This document shows, piece after piece, positions 53,606 through 62,027 of a stretch of DNA of 64,000 bases. The notes beneath the pieces are model-generated. The model ran no database searches and was not told the DNA's origin. It saw only the letters and a list, made by a program, of their open reading frames with translations. This DNA is from Candidatus Latescibacterota bacterium. GTDB lineage: Bacteria; Latescibacterota; UBA2968. The stretch lies in the NCBI GenBank assembly GCA_022821275.1, contig JAJEDY010000061.1, positions 93,800-157,799 of the forward strand. The letters are read 5' to 3'. Position numbers and translations under genes: made by a program. Within the stretch, counting starts at the first letter, position 1; every line of letters begins with the position of its first letter.

Positions 53606-54629
53606 GCACAAAATCAACCAATCTCCGCACATTCTCCACAGGTGTGCGCTGTAAAATTCCATGACCCAGATTAAAAATATGCCCCTGCTTTCCCCTCACC
53701 GAATCCAATATCCGCCTCGTCTGCCGCTCAATCTCCTCAAAAGGCGCGAACAACACAACGGGATCCAAATTGCCCTGCACACCCACATCATCGCCCAAAC
53801 GACGCCACGCCACATCTATATCAATGCGCCAATCAACGCCAATAACATCGCCCCCCGCCTCCTTCAACAACTCGAGAATACCCGCCGTACCCGTGCCAAA
53901 ATGAATAAGCGGCACATCGACTTCTCCCTTCGCAATCGCAATCGCCTTTTGCGAATGCGGCAACACGTACTCGCGATAATCTGCCGGACTCAACGCACCG
54001 ACCCAGCTATCAAACACCTGCAACACCCTCGCCCCTGCCCGTGCCTGAGCGATGAGATAATCGCCAATCGCCGTCGCCATCATATCCATCAAACGATGCC
54101 ACTGCGCTGGCTCGCCGTACATCAAACCCTTGGCAATCTCGTAATTGCGCGACGAACCACCCTCCACCGCATAACAAACCAGCGTAAAAGGCGCACCCGC
54201 AAAACCGATCAACGGAATGCGACCATCGAGTTCTGCCACCGTCATCCGAATGGCATCACCCGCATAAGGCATCGCCTCTTCGGCCGGTCTCACGATCAAC
54301 GCATCGATATCTGCCACCGTGCGAATCGGATTGTGAATAACCGGCCCCTCGCCCTTTACATAATCCAGATCCAAACCCATCGCTTCCAGAATCGGCAACA
54401 AATCCTGAAAAATAATCGCAGCATCCACATCATAAGCATTCACGGGCTGCATCGTAATCGCCGTAGAGATCTCGGGCGTCTTCACCATATCGAGAAAATT
54501 ATAGTGATCGCGATACGTCCAGTACTCCTTCATATACCGCCCGGCCTGACGCATAAGCCAAACAGGTGTCGCATCCACACACTCGCGGCGACACGCCTTT
54601 AAAAAACGATCTGAACCATCACTCATCAT
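53586..54629 (-). CDS. hemE: Uroporphyrinogen decarboxylase
   Basis: Converts uroporphyrinogen III to coproporphyrinogen III. A 347-residue protein with the diagnostic N-terminus TPVWLMRQAGRYMKEYW (about 20-36), IIFQDLLPILEAMGLDLDY and GFAGAPFTLVCYAVEGGSS, and the C-terminal GHGILQRTPVENV. Tandem ATGs at 54629 and 54626 both follow GGAGGG. Its start overlaps the preceding small Cys-containing gene by 11 bases and its end overlaps hemH, so the genes are tightly coupled. Confidence 0.95.
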   Translation of the reverse strand: MMSDGSDRFLKACRRECVDATPVWLMRQAGRYMKEYWTYRDHYNFLDMVKTPEISTAITMQPVNAYDVDAAIIFQDLLPILEAMGLDLDYVKGEGPVIHNPIRTVADIDALIVRPAEEAMPYAGDAIRMTVAELDGRIPLIGFAGAPFTLVCYAVEGGSSRNYEIAKGLMYGEPAQWHRLMDMMATAIGDYLIAQARAGARVLQVFDSWVGALSPADYREYVLPHSQKAIAIAKGEVDVPLIHFGTGTAGILELLKEAGGDVIGVDWRIDIDVAWRRLGDDVGVQGNLDPVVLFAPFEEIERQTRRILDSVRGKQGHIFNLGHGILQRTPVENVRRLVDFVHEYTAR

Positions 54630-54867
54630 CCATTCCCTCCAGCACCCGCATCAAATCCTCCAGCGACACGATCTCCTCCTCAGATCTGGCAAGAGATTGT
54701 GGCGCGGCATCTTCCCCAGAAGTACCAAACACAAACCACTCAAACTCGCGCAAAAACTTCAGACAATGCCACTCACCTGTGCGCGCGTAATCTTCGCTAC
54801 ACAACTCCCGCGGAATCGGGCACCCGTCGTATAAACCTCGGGGGCATGGTCTGCGTTTTTTTCCCAT
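54619..54867 (-). CDS. Small cysteine-containing protein ahead of hemE
   Basis: An 82-residue cytoplasmic protein of unknown function with four cysteines spaced Cys8, Cys16, Cys23 and Cys35, in a basic N-terminal part (MGKKRRPCPRGLYDGCPIPR), and an acidic C-terminal tail (SEEEIVSLEDLMRVLEGMDD). The cysteine spacing could hold a metal or Fe-S cluster. It overlaps hemE by 11 bases and lies 9 bases downstream of glnA, linking nitrogen and haem operons. No family recognised; a haem- or iron-handling accessory role is inference. Confidence 0.65.
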   Translation of the reverse strand: MGKKRRPCPRGLYDGCPIPRELCSEDYARTGEWHCLKFLREFEWFVFGTSGEDAAPQSLARSEEEIVSLEDLMRVLEGMDDE

Positions 54868-54876
54868 CCCTGTACC

Positions 54877-56217
54877 TCACAAAATCTTGAGATGTTGATC
54901 CAATTCGTAACCCGTCACCTGCGCCCTATAATTGGCCCATTCGATCTTCTTATTCGCAATAAACTTCTCAAAAATGTGATCTCCCAGGGCATTGCGAAGC
55001 AAATCGCTACCCTCGGCCAGATCAATAGCCTGCGACAGATCCAGAGGCAAAGTCTTAATACCCGCTTCCTCTCGTTCCACACGGGACATCTCAGCCACAT
55101 TCTTTTCCATAGGCGGCGGCACCTCATAGCGCTTTTCAACGCCCTCCAATCCCGCAGCCAACATAATTGCAAATGCCAGATAGGGATTGCAGGCTGGATC
55201 GGGCGACCGGTATTCGATACGCGTCGTACTCTCCTTATCCAGAGAATAGGCCGGCACGCGCACCAGATCCGATCGATTGACCACCGACCACGTCGTGTAC
55301 AAAGGCGCCTCGTAACCCGGCACCAACCGCTTATACGAATTGACCCACTGATTGGTCACCAGCGTAATCTCACACGCATGTTTGAGCAAACCCGCAATAA
55401 AATACCGCGCCGTATCCGACAGATGGTATTCATCTTCAGCATCGTAAAACGCATTATTCTCCCCCTTAAACAGCGACATATTCGTATGCATACCATTGCC
55501 ATTAACGCCAAAAAGAGGCTTGGGCATAAACGTCGCCCAAACGCCGTGTTTCACGGCAATCTCCTTCACGACCAAACGATAAGTCATCGCATTATCCGCC
55601 ATCGTCAGCGCATCGGTATAAAGCAAATCGATCTCGTGCTGGCTCGGCGCATCCTCGTGATGGCTGGACGCCACCTCAATCCCCATCTTCTCCAGCGTCA
55701 ACACCGTATCCCGGCGCAAATCACTCGCCACATCCAGAGACGTCTGATCAAAATACCCCCCCTCATCCAAACCCTCGAGAGGAACCTCGGGTTTCTCAAA
55801 ATAGAAAAACTCCATCTCTGGACTCACGTAAAACGCAAAACCCATATCGCCTGCGCGTCTCAAATTCTTTTTCAGCACCCAGCGCGGATCTCCCCGATAT
55901 GGATTCCCCCCCGGCTGGAGAATATCGCAAAACATACGCGCAACCGTACCGCCTTCTTGCGGGCGAAAAGGCAACACCTGAAACGTATTGGGATCGGGCA
56001 TAGCGATCATATCGCTCTCGTCAATGCGCGCAAAGCCCTCTACGGACGACCCATCAAAACCGATCCCCTCGGTCAAAGCCCCATCGAGTTGCTCAACGGG
56101 AATGGCGACACTCTTTAGAAAACCCAAAATATCCGTAAACCAGAGCCTGATAAATTTGACCCCGTGTTCTGACGCGGCATTCAGCACGTATTCGCGGCTT
56201 CCATCATTCATAGTCAT
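54877..56217 (-). CDS. glnA: Glutamine synthetase, type I
   Basis: A 446-residue ammonium-assimilating enzyme that makes glutamine from glutamate, ammonia and ATP. Type I marks are EGFARIDESDMIAMPDP, EMEFFYFEKP, ASSHHEDAPSQHEIDLLYTD, NGNGMHTNMSLFKG and RIEYRSPDPACNPYLA. Length and the ARIDESD loop fit the GSI-alpha (Gram-positive-like) class rather than the adenylylated GSI-beta. Tandem starts at 56217 and 56211. It heads the operon leading into the haem genes; no regulator gene is adjacent. Confidence 0.95.
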   Translation of the reverse strand: MTMNDGSREYVLNAASEHGVKFIRLWFTDILGFLKSVAIPVEQLDGALTEGIGFDGSSVEGFARIDESDMIAMPDPNTFQVLPFRPQEGGTVARMFCDILQPGGNPYRGDPRWVLKKNLRRAGDMGFAFYVSPEMEFFYFEKPEVPLEGLDEGGYFDQTSLDVASDLRRDTVLTLEKMGIEVASSHHEDAPSQHEIDLLYTDALTMADNAMTYRLVVKEIAVKHGVWATFMPKPLFGVNGNGMHTNMSLFKGENNAFYDAEDEYHLSDTARYFIAGLLKHACEITLVTNQWVNSYKRLVPGYEAPLYTTWSVVNRSDLVRVPAYSLDKESTTRIEYRSPDPACNPYLAFAIMLAAGLEGVEKRYEVPPPMEKNVAEMSRVEREEAGIKTLPLDLSQAIDLAEGSDLLRNALGDHIFEKFIANKKIEWANYRAQVTGYELDQHLKIL

Positions 56218-56422
56218 GACCCGTATTTTAACCTGTGAAACAGCACCGAAATAATAACCAAACGTACGCTTATTGTATTTCCAGCAGGTTTCATAAGTAT
56301 TTCGCCAATATTAAAAGCAATGGAATTTTGTATAAAAAATTTATTTGCTTATCAGGACATCTTCATATTATTATTCCTACGATTATTCCTTACCACCCAT
56401 TCCTTAAGGGAGGACCATCGTG
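56218..56422. other. Divergent AT-rich promoter region between glnA and the secreted protein
   Basis: About 200 bases, strongly AT-rich, holding upstream signals for both glnA (left) and the secreted Cache-like gene (right). No perfect -35/-10 pair was identified. TTATTGTATTTCC and TATTTCGCCAATATT are the most promoter-like pieces. Confidence 0.4.
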
Positions 56423-56908
56423 ATGAAAGCTCGAACATTGCTCAATTCGGAATACATGATTCCCGTTGTCGGACTGATCGTACTGGCCAGCATCTTTTTT
56501 AATGCGCCTCCCCCCCTGGCGCAGACGGATGAACCCTGCCCACTTCCTCCCGGCGTGACGCCTCCTGCGGAACCGAGTGTAACGGCGCAACAGGTAGAAG
56601 ACGGCAGTGCCAGCTTGAAGGATTTCGCGCTGGCACTGAGAGATCAATCCAACCGGAGAGCAACGACGCCAGAACAATTGTTCTACTTCGGATGTCTCAT
56701 CAGGCAAGATGGGAGCCATTGGCATTCCGGTTCCACCTACACCATACAACTGACGCCCAACGGCAGGGTGTTCATTCACACAAAGGACATGGCATTATCG
56801 GGCAGACTGCTCAACCCAGTGATTTATGGCGCGATCCTTTCTGCGCTGGGAGTACCCTTAACCGTTCTGGCCGACCTAACTTCTCCCGATCCTGCTGTCG
56901 CCGCCTAG
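56423..56908 (+). CDS. Secreted Cache-like protein, N-terminal part before an in-frame TAG
   Basis: A 161-codon segment starting after GGGAGGA, with a signal peptide or anchor (PVVGLIVLASIFFNAPPPLA, about 14-33). Next comes a sensor-like alpha/beta domain (LKDFALALRDQSNRRATTPE, GSTYTIQLTPNGRVFIHTKD) of the Cache type. A TAG at 56906-56908 stops the frame, but the same frame continues without a further stop to 58249, with sensible residues on both sides (DPAVAA, stop, AFAAVLQTLSQEPD). Either a recent nonsense mutation, a read-through or recoded codon, or a sequencing/assembly error. Confidence 0.75.
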   Translation: MKARTLLNSEYMIPVVGLIVLASIFFNAPPPLAQTDEPCPLPPGVTPPAEPSVTAQQVEDGSASLKDFALALRDQSNRRATTPEQLFYFGCLIRQDGSHWHSGSTYTIQLTPNGRVFIHTKDMALSGRLLNPVIYGAILSALGVPLTVLADLTSPDPAVAA

Positions 56909-57028
56909 GCTTTCGCCGCTGTCCTGCAGACACTTTCGCAAGAACCGGATGCCGCATTCGATGCGACCACCCCTATACCAGGCCTGCGACCTGGCATACC
57001 GGGTGCCTCCGGATATGCCACCGTATAT

Positions 57029-58249
57029 TTGTCGGCCAATTTAGGGACGATGGTGATGCTTGCCGGATTCGATCTCAATGAAACTCACGTAGTTGAAGAA
57101 GAAATCGATTACGGCGACCCAACCATTACCGCCAGAGATGTGGTAGATCGAGAAACCCTGAAGTCCTTCGTCACGCAAGCAGGGGAGTGGTTTCTCGAAA
57201 TCCAGAAGACCGGTGATTTAACCGCTTTGTCGAAAGCCAAAATCGCCTTGCGAGATCCGAACGGACCCTGGAGACACGGTAACGTGTACATCTATATCCT
57301 GGATCGCATCAGTAACGTCGTCCGGGTTCACGCAGCGTTCCCGAACAGATTTGAGCTACGACCTCTCGTAGGGATTGCCCGAGACGGCGTTACCGGAGAG
57401 CTCATTCTGCCGCAGGTCATCGAAGCAGCGAAGAGTAGTCCGGAAGGCGGCTTCGTAGAGTATTTCTACGACGATCCCGCTGACGATACCGACAGAGCCG
57501 ACATCCCCAAGGTGGGATACGCACGCGAGTTCAAAGGTTCGTTCCAGATAGCTGACGGACGCGTAGTCCCACTCAACATCATCGTTGGGTCGGGTTTTTA
57601 TGGGCGCGCACCCGACGTTGTCCCGGACGGTCCCCTTACACAAGTAGAGGCCACGGTCTCAGGCGACGCCGTCGAAGGATTGACCGTCGAATTTGCTCAA
57701 TCCATCGCCGGCCAACAGCCCAACTACGCCTATAACGCCGTCACCGATGCCAATGGCTATTTGTCCCTCACCATCTCCAACCCAGATGGGGTGAGTGGGT
57801 ACTATACAGCCCGCGCCAGCAACGCCGATGGTGAGATCGTCGGCCAGTGGCACTCCATTCCCCTCAATCACAATCAACGCCAGGTCCTGGAACTGACCCT
57901 GAGCGGCGATATGAAGGTCGTACGCGTTGGACCATTGGCCGCATCCAAGCCCGTGCTCGCAGCCGAGACAGAGGTCAGCGGTCTGGCGCCCAACTTTCCC
58001 AACCCTTTCAACAGCGCTACCCTGATAACCTACCACCTGTCCAGTCCCGGCCCGGTGCAATTGGTGATCTACAATGTGCTGGGTCAGCCGGTACGCACGC
58101 TGGTGGATAAGTCTCAGGCCGCTGGCTCCTACCAGATTCGGTGGGATGTCCTCGACCAGCGGGGCGTCTCGCTATCGACGGGGATCTATATCGCACGCCT
58201 GAGCTATCCCGGCGGGATGCAGACGCAACGGCTGCTCTACCTCAAGTAG
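57029..58249 (+). CDS. Secreted protein, C-terminal part with Cache domain and FlgD/sorting-type tail
   Basis: Continues the frame of the preceding segment after its TAG; coding sense reaches back to 56909. Contains a second Cache-like domain (about 25-180; YIYILDRISNVVRVHAAFPN then GGFVEYFYDDP), an Ig-like carboxypeptidase-regulatory-type beta domain (EATVSGDAVEGLTVEFAQS) and a C-terminal FlgD-like domain ending the chain (NFPNPFNSATLITYHLS, VQLVIYNVLGQPVRTLVD, GIYIARLSYPGGMQ), of the kind that directs export or surface attachment in FCB bacteria. If the TAG is not suppressed this half needs its own start (TTG 57029 or ATG 57050) and would lack a signal peptide, so as it stands it is a likely pseudogene fragment. 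Confidence 0.75.
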   Translation: MSANLGTMVMLAGFDLNETHVVEEEIDYGDPTITARDVVDRETLKSFVTQAGEWFLEIQKTGDLTALSKAKIALRDPNGPWRHGNVYIYILDRISNVVRVHAAFPNRFELRPLVGIARDGVTGELILPQVIEAAKSSPEGGFVEYFYDDPADDTDRADIPKVGYAREFKGSFQIADGRVVPLNIIVGSGFYGRAPDVVPDGPLTQVEATVSGDAVEGLTVEFAQSIAGQQPNYAYNAVTDANGYLSLTISNPDGVSGYYTARASNADGEIVGQWHSIPLNHNQRQVLELTLSGDMKVVRVGPLAASKPVLAAETEVSGLAPNFPNPFNSATLITYHLSSPGPVQLVIYNVLGQPVRTLVDKSQAAGSYQIRWDVLDQRGVSLSTGIYIARLSYPGGMQTQRLLYLK

Positions 58250-58267
58250 TGCCGAACGCACAAAGCA

Positions 58268-58304
58268 AAAGCCCGCTGATCATATAGATCAACGGGCTTT
58301 TTTT
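58268..58304. terminator. Bidirectional terminator after the Cache/FlgD gene
   Basis: AAAGCCCG (58268-58275) pairs with CGGGCTTT (58293-58300), with inner GATC/GATC pairing, followed by TTTT. It closes the rightward secreted gene and the leftward lipoprotein gene. Confidence 0.85.
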
Positions 58305-58336
58305 CCAGATTAGAAGACCGGGACCGTTCGCGTATT

Positions 58337-58843
58337 CTACTGAACCCGCGCCCATGTATCAACCCATGCCCCCTCATAAGATGCCGTCATCGTATTACCT
58401 TCAAAAACCCATTGCTGATCATCGTGTGCAATCTCAATTTTATCGCCCTCAACCGTAATTTTGCCCTTCACACTTTTGCCTTTGGGATAAATCGACATCG
58501 GTGCTTCGGCAGAAGAGCGATACCCCTGGCGAACCAGCACATGTCTGGCTCGCGTAATCGCCGATGTAGAAATTTCATACGTACTGCCAGCGTAATTAAA
58601 TCGCCGGGGCGTACCGTCTTTTAAGTCTTCGAGAAGACTGAGCGTAACATGTGCTTTTCGAGAACTGATTGGCTCCCAAAAAAGCGACCCTTTTACATGT
58701 GGCGCGCGCAACACAGTCCCATCTTGCAATTGGCGAGTTTGCAAGACCCAGGTACCTGATAGTTGTGTTTGCATATCTGACAGGCGATCACTACAACCCT
58801 GCAACGCGAATGCGGATAAAAGACATATCATCAGGCGTTTCAT
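58337..58843 (-). CDS. Lipoprotein, lipocalin-like
   Basis: A 168-residue lipoprotein (MKRLMICLLSAFALQGC, Cys17) from the ATG at 58843 behind AGGGAGATT. The rest is beta-rich with a short SGTWVLQTRQLQDG strand and a final GNTMTASYEGAWVDTWARV strand, in the style of small lipocalin-like or DUF-type envelope proteins. Upstream in-frame codons to 58882 have no ribosome site. It stands alone. Function unknown. Confidence 0.78.
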   Translation of the reverse strand: MKRLMICLLSAFALQGCSDRLSDMQTQLSGTWVLQTRQLQDGTVLRAPHVKGSLFWEPISSRKAHVTLSLLEDLKDGTPRRFNYAGSTYEISTSAITRARHVLVRQGYRSSAEAPMSIYPKGKSVKGKITVEGDKIEIAHDDQQWVFEGNTMTASYEGAWVDTWARVQ

Positions 58844-58929
58844 CTCAATCTCCCTGCAAGTTATCATCCGAAAAATGAACAACTACAGTATATTTTTCGA
58901 TTCGCGCGCTGTCAAGCCAAAAAAATGCA

Positions 58930-58956
58930 AAAAAAAGAGCACCAAAAGGTGCTCTT
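58930..58956 (-). terminator. Terminator of the sigma-factor operon
   Basis: AAGAGCACC (58935-58943), loop AAAA, GGTGCTCTT (58948-58956); on the minus strand the stem is followed by a long T-run. Sits just after the sigma gene stop. Confidence 0.92.
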
Positions 58957-58962
58957 AAAAAA

Positions 58963-59814
58963 TCAGGTCACTTCCAGCAACGGCTCGAGCCGCGAGCGAC
59001 GGCGCGGATGGCGCAACCTGCGAAGTGCTTTCTCCTTAATTTGCCGCACGCGCTCTCGGGTCAAATTGAACCGAACACCGATCTCTTCGAGCGTAAGCGG
59101 CTCTTCACCACCCAGACCAAAATACAGGCGCAAAACCTCGGTCTCGCGGTCATCCAGAGACGTGAGCACATCTTTTACCTGCTCGCGCACCGAATCTTCT
59201 ACAACCTCCTCATCGGGAGCCTTTTGCGTCTTATCGGGCAACACATGCAACAAACTGTGGTCATCCTCCTCGCGGAAAGACGCATCCAGAGACCAGACAT
59301 CGCGCGCACGCATCAGCGTATCCTGAACCATCTCCACCGACACGCCGAGTTCTTTGGCCACAGTTTCGGGTTCGGGTTCGGTCTCACTCGACTGCCTCAA
59401 CTCGCGCGACACCTTTGAAATATTGTGCAACAAATCAATGCGGTTAATAGGCAACCGCACAACCCGCGAATCCTGTGCCAGACTCTGGTGAATCGCCTGT
59501 CGGATCCACCAGACAGCATAGGAAATAAACTTAAAGCCCCGCGTGCCATCAAAGCGCTCGGCAGCCGTCATCAGACCCATATTGCCCGCGCTGATCAAAT
59601 CGGCCAGAGGCACCCCGTGATTTTGATATTCGCGCGCCACACTCACCACAAAACGGAGATTGGCCGCAACCAGTTTATCTCTGGATCTCTGGCAACCTTT
59701 GTGGATCTTCTTTGCCAGCTCAATTTCTTCTGCACTCGAAAGGGGTTCAGACGAGGCAATGTCTCGCAGATACAAATCCAGAGACTCACTATCTTGTATC
59801 ATAATTCCAGGCAA
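58963..59814 (-). CDS. RpoD-like sigma factor without region 1.1
   Basis: A 283-residue sigma-70 family factor. Region 1.2/2 begins with DLYLRDIASSEPLSSAEEIE and region 2.4 is RGFKFISYAVWWIRQAI; region 3 (VSRELRQSSETEPEPETVA) and region 4 with its helix-turn-helix (TLEEIGVRFNLTRERVRQIK) are complete. The TTG at 59814 follows AGGAGG at a 6-base spacing and is preferred over ATG 59802. Lacking region 1.1 and short, it resembles the main sigma factor of Bacteroidetes-type bacteria or an RpoS-type alternative sigma. It follows the PTS IIA gene, so both may be switched on together. Confidence 0.92.
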   Translation of the reverse strand: MPGIMIQDSESLDLYLRDIASSEPLSSAEEIELAKKIHKGCQRSRDKLVAANLRFVVSVAREYQNHGVPLADLISAGNMGLMTAAERFDGTRGFKFISYAVWWIRQAIHQSLAQDSRVVRLPINRIDLLHNISKVSRELRQSSETEPEPETVAKELGVSVEMVQDTLMRARDVWSLDASFREEDDHSLLHVLPDKTQKAPDEEVVEDSVREQVKDVLTSLDDRETEVLRLYFGLGGEEPLTLEEIGVRFNLTRERVRQIKEKALRRLRHPRRRSRLEPLLEVT

Positions 59815-59847
59815 GGGGAACCTCCTGTAAAAAATGGGGAAGAGCTA

Positions 59848-60414
59848 CTATAAAACAGAATGGGGAGCCGACACCTTGCGAATTTGCGCCAGGTGTTCTG
59901 TCATAAATTGATACATACTCATCGACGTGTCGCAGGCCATCAAACCCGCTCGCACATCTGAATTTTTAAACAACAGAGCCAAATTGCTCAAAACCGATAA
60001 ATAAGGCACAGGAGCCATATCGGGTACTGCAACCATGCATATCACGTGAACGGGTTCTGCATCTGGGGGAAAAGCAATACCCGTCTGAGAAATACCCAAT
60101 GCCACACCGGGCTGAGCAACTGATCGGCACCGCGCATGAGGCAGTGCAACACCCCGGCCCAAAACAGTACTCATCTGATCTTCTCGATCCAGAATAGTTT
60201 GCAAAAACTTCAAACTATCGACCACCTTCTTGCGCCCATAGAGCCGATCGACCAGTTCCTTGATCGCTCCCATGCGATCCTGTGATTGCAGCTCGGGTAC
60301 AAGAAGCGAAACATCAAACTGAAAAACATCGCCTTCAGGTAAAATTGTCGTTTGAGTCACCGGGTCCCCACACGCAACAAAATGCAGAATTTGCACCTTC
60401 AAACTGTAAGACAT
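59848..60414 (-). CDS. ptsN: PTS IIA domain protein, nitrogen-regulatory PtsN-like
   Basis: A 188-residue EIIA-type-2 (fructose/nitrogen-regulatory) protein. The phospho-acceptor is His93 in VLGRGVALPHARC, with the neighbouring FPPDAEPVHVICMVAVPD strand. It is longer than usual at the N-terminus (about 35 residues before ELQSQDRMGAIKELVD). No other PTS transport genes are near, which favours a regulatory role like PtsN. It is transcribed with the sigma factor 33 bases further on and lies downstream of a possible sigma-54 promoter. The start ATG at 60414 lacks a clear ribosome site. Confidence 0.88.
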   Translation of the reverse strand: MSYSLKVQILHFVACGDPVTQTTILPEGDVFQFDVSLLVPELQSQDRMGAIKELVDRLYGRKKVVDSLKFLQTILDREDQMSTVLGRGVALPHARCRSVAQPGVALGISQTGIAFPPDAEPVHVICMVAVPDMAPVPYLSVLSNLALLFKNSDVRAGLMACDTSMSMYQFMTEHLAQIRKVSAPHSVL

Positions 60415-60610
60415 TTATTAAAAATGGAGAATAACTCATTAACATCAATAAAAACAGAAAGTTACTCCCAATATCAAAAATCCGCGATAAACGCGCCCTA
60501 ATATTACAGCAATATCCGTGCCAAAAACATACTCAAAGACATAACTTATTGTTTATATTGAACAACATTCAGAAAATTTTATTTTTACCCCTTTTTTCTT
60601 TCTTTTGATA

Positions 60611-60623
60611 TGCAAAAATTGCA
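60611..60623. promoter_or_regulatory. Palindromic operator-like site, copy 1
   Basis: TGCAAAAATTGCA is a perfect palindrome around AAA. A second near-copy (TGCAAAAATTGC) sits 32 bases away, three helical turns, consistent with a regulator dimer binding both. This copy coincides with the -12 element of the candidate sigma-54 promoter. Confidence 0.45.
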
Positions 60624-60626
60624 CCC
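60611..60626 (-). promoter_or_regulatory. Candidate sigma-54 promoter for the ptsN-sigma operon
   Basis: On the minus strand GG (60624-60625) and GC (60612-60613) are separated by exactly 10 bases, with TTGCA matching the -12 element. It faces ptsN and lies between the sigma-54 activator gene and ptsN. The -24 element (GGGTGCA) is only a partial match, and the 5' leader would be about 185 bases. Confidence 0.5.
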
Positions 60627-60642
60627 TATTTTATAACTAAAA

Positions 60643-60654
60643 TGCAAAAATTGC
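60643..60654. promoter_or_regulatory. Palindromic operator-like site, copy 2
   Basis: TGCAAAAATTGC, matching 12 of 13 bases of copy 1 and spaced 32 bases from it. It lies just past the sigma-54 activator gene's stop codon. Confidence 0.4.
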
Positions 60655-60665
60655 GCTTTTGGAAA

Positions 60666-62024
60666 TTAGCGCAGATTATACGCCTTGATCTTGTATTGCA
60701 ACGCGCGCACACTAATCCCCAGCAGAGCCGCGGCCTCTTTGCGATTTGCCGTCACATGTGCAAGTGTTTTTTCGATCAACGCGCGCTCCACATCTTCAAG
60801 CGAAGAACCGAGTTCAACCGTTATCGTATCCATCTCATTCTGGGCATCGCGTATCCGAGAAGGCAAATGATCGACATCAACCTTTTGATCTGCACAGGTT
60901 ACCACAACCCGCTCAATCGTATTTTTCAACTCGCGCACATTGCCCGGCCAAAAATAAGCCAGAACCCTATCCATCGCATCCGGAGTTAATTCCTTGCACG
61001 CTTTGTGGTGCAACGCACACAGATTATCAAAAAACACATCGACCAAAAGCGGAATATCTTCAACGCGTTCGCGAAGCGGTGGCAGGCGAATGGGCACCAC
61101 ATTGATGCGGTAATACAGATCCTCTCTAAACCGCCCTTCTGCCACTTCCCGATCGAGATCGCGATTGGTGACAAAAATAGTTCGCACATCTGCGGCCACC
61201 GCCCTGGTGCTTCCCACCGGGCGATAAACTTTTTCTTCTAAGACGCGAAGCAAATCGACTTGATTGGGCAAAGGGATTTCGCCCACCTCATCAAAAAAAA
61301 GCGTCCCGCCTTCAGCCGCGGCAAAAAACCCCGCCTTATCCGCCGTCGCCCCCGTAAACGCGCCCTTTACATAACCGAACAACTCGCTGCCAAATAACGT
61401 CTCGGCAAACGCCCCGCAATTCATCGCCACCAGAGGCGCATTCCGCCGCGCACTCGCCTGATGAATCGCACGCGCCACGAGTTCTTTCCCCGTCCCCGTC
61501 TCTCCAGTAATCAAAACCGGCACATCGGTCATTGCCGCCTGCGCTATGGTATCACAAACCTGTTCCATCGCGGCACTTCGATGCACAACATCTCCATTTT
61601 CGCCATTGGAATCCAGACGCGCCCGCAATACGCGATTCTCCGCGACCAGAGCCTGGTGATCCAGCAAACGCTCTAAAGACAGGCGCAACCGCTTCAGATC
61701 TACCGGCTTGGTCAAATAATCATACGCCCCCCGTCGCATGGCCTCAACAGCCGTCTCCACCTCTCCATAAGCCGTAATCACAATAACGCCAATCTCGCGA
61801 TTTGCCCCGCGCACCCACTTCAAAAGAGCCAGACCATCCTGCCCAGGCATCTTGAGATCAAAAATTGCGGCATCGTACTCATGGGCTTCCATAAGCGCTT
61901 TTGCCCGATTCCCATCATAAGCCACATCGACCCCATAACCATCTTTGGTCATCGCCTCCCGCAGACCCTCGCAGATATAGTACTCATCATCTGCAATCAA
62001 AATCCGAATCTCACTCGCCTCCAT
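60666..62024 (-). CDS. Sigma-54-dependent NtrC-family response regulator
   Basis: A 452-residue enhancer-binding activator. The receiver domain has Asp12/Asp13, phospho-Asp56 in IFDLKMPG, Thr84 and Lys106. The AAA+ domain has Walker A GETGTGKE (174-181) and the sigma-54 contact loop GAFTGA (221-226). The C-terminal Fis-type helix-turn-helix is AAALLGISVRALQYKIK. It starts 4 bases downstream of the histidine-kinase gene stop, an almost overlapping pair. It should open sigma-54 promoters after phosphorylation; the nearest candidate target is the ptsN-sigma operon just downstream. Confidence 0.95.
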   Translation of the reverse strand: MEASEIRILIADDEYYICEGLREAMTKDGYGVDVAYDGNRAKALMEAHEYDAAIFDLKMPGQDGLALLKWVRGANREIGVIVITAYGEVETAVEAMRRGAYDYLTKPVDLKRLRLSLERLLDHQALVAENRVLRARLDSNGENGDVVHRSAAMEQVCDTIAQAAMTDVPVLITGETGTGKELVARAIHQASARRNAPLVAMNCGAFAETLFGSELFGYVKGAFTGATADKAGFFAAAEGGTLFFDEVGEIPLPNQVDLLRVLEEKVYRPVGSTRAVAADVRTIFVTNRDLDREVAEGRFREDLYYRINVVPIRLPPLRERVEDIPLLVDVFFDNLCALHHKACKELTPDAMDRVLAYFWPGNVRELKNTIERVVVTCADQKVDVDHLPSRIRDAQNEMDTITVELGSSLEDVERALIEKTLAHVTANRKEAAALLGISVRALQYKIKAYNLR

Positions 62025-62027
62025 AAG

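Noticed and set aside
53661..54602. Long frame antisense to hemE
   Set aside because: Same reason: strong coding evidence for hemE on the other strand and low-complexity basic content here.
54892..56118. 408-codon open frame antisense to glnA
   Set aside because: Arises from codon bias opposite a well supported gene; its sequence shows no domain and has repeated Arg/His/Ile typical of shadow frames.
57029..58249. Complete type IX secretion system
   Set aside because: Only the sorting-like tail is present; no secretion-machinery genes in the window, so no export route is claimed.
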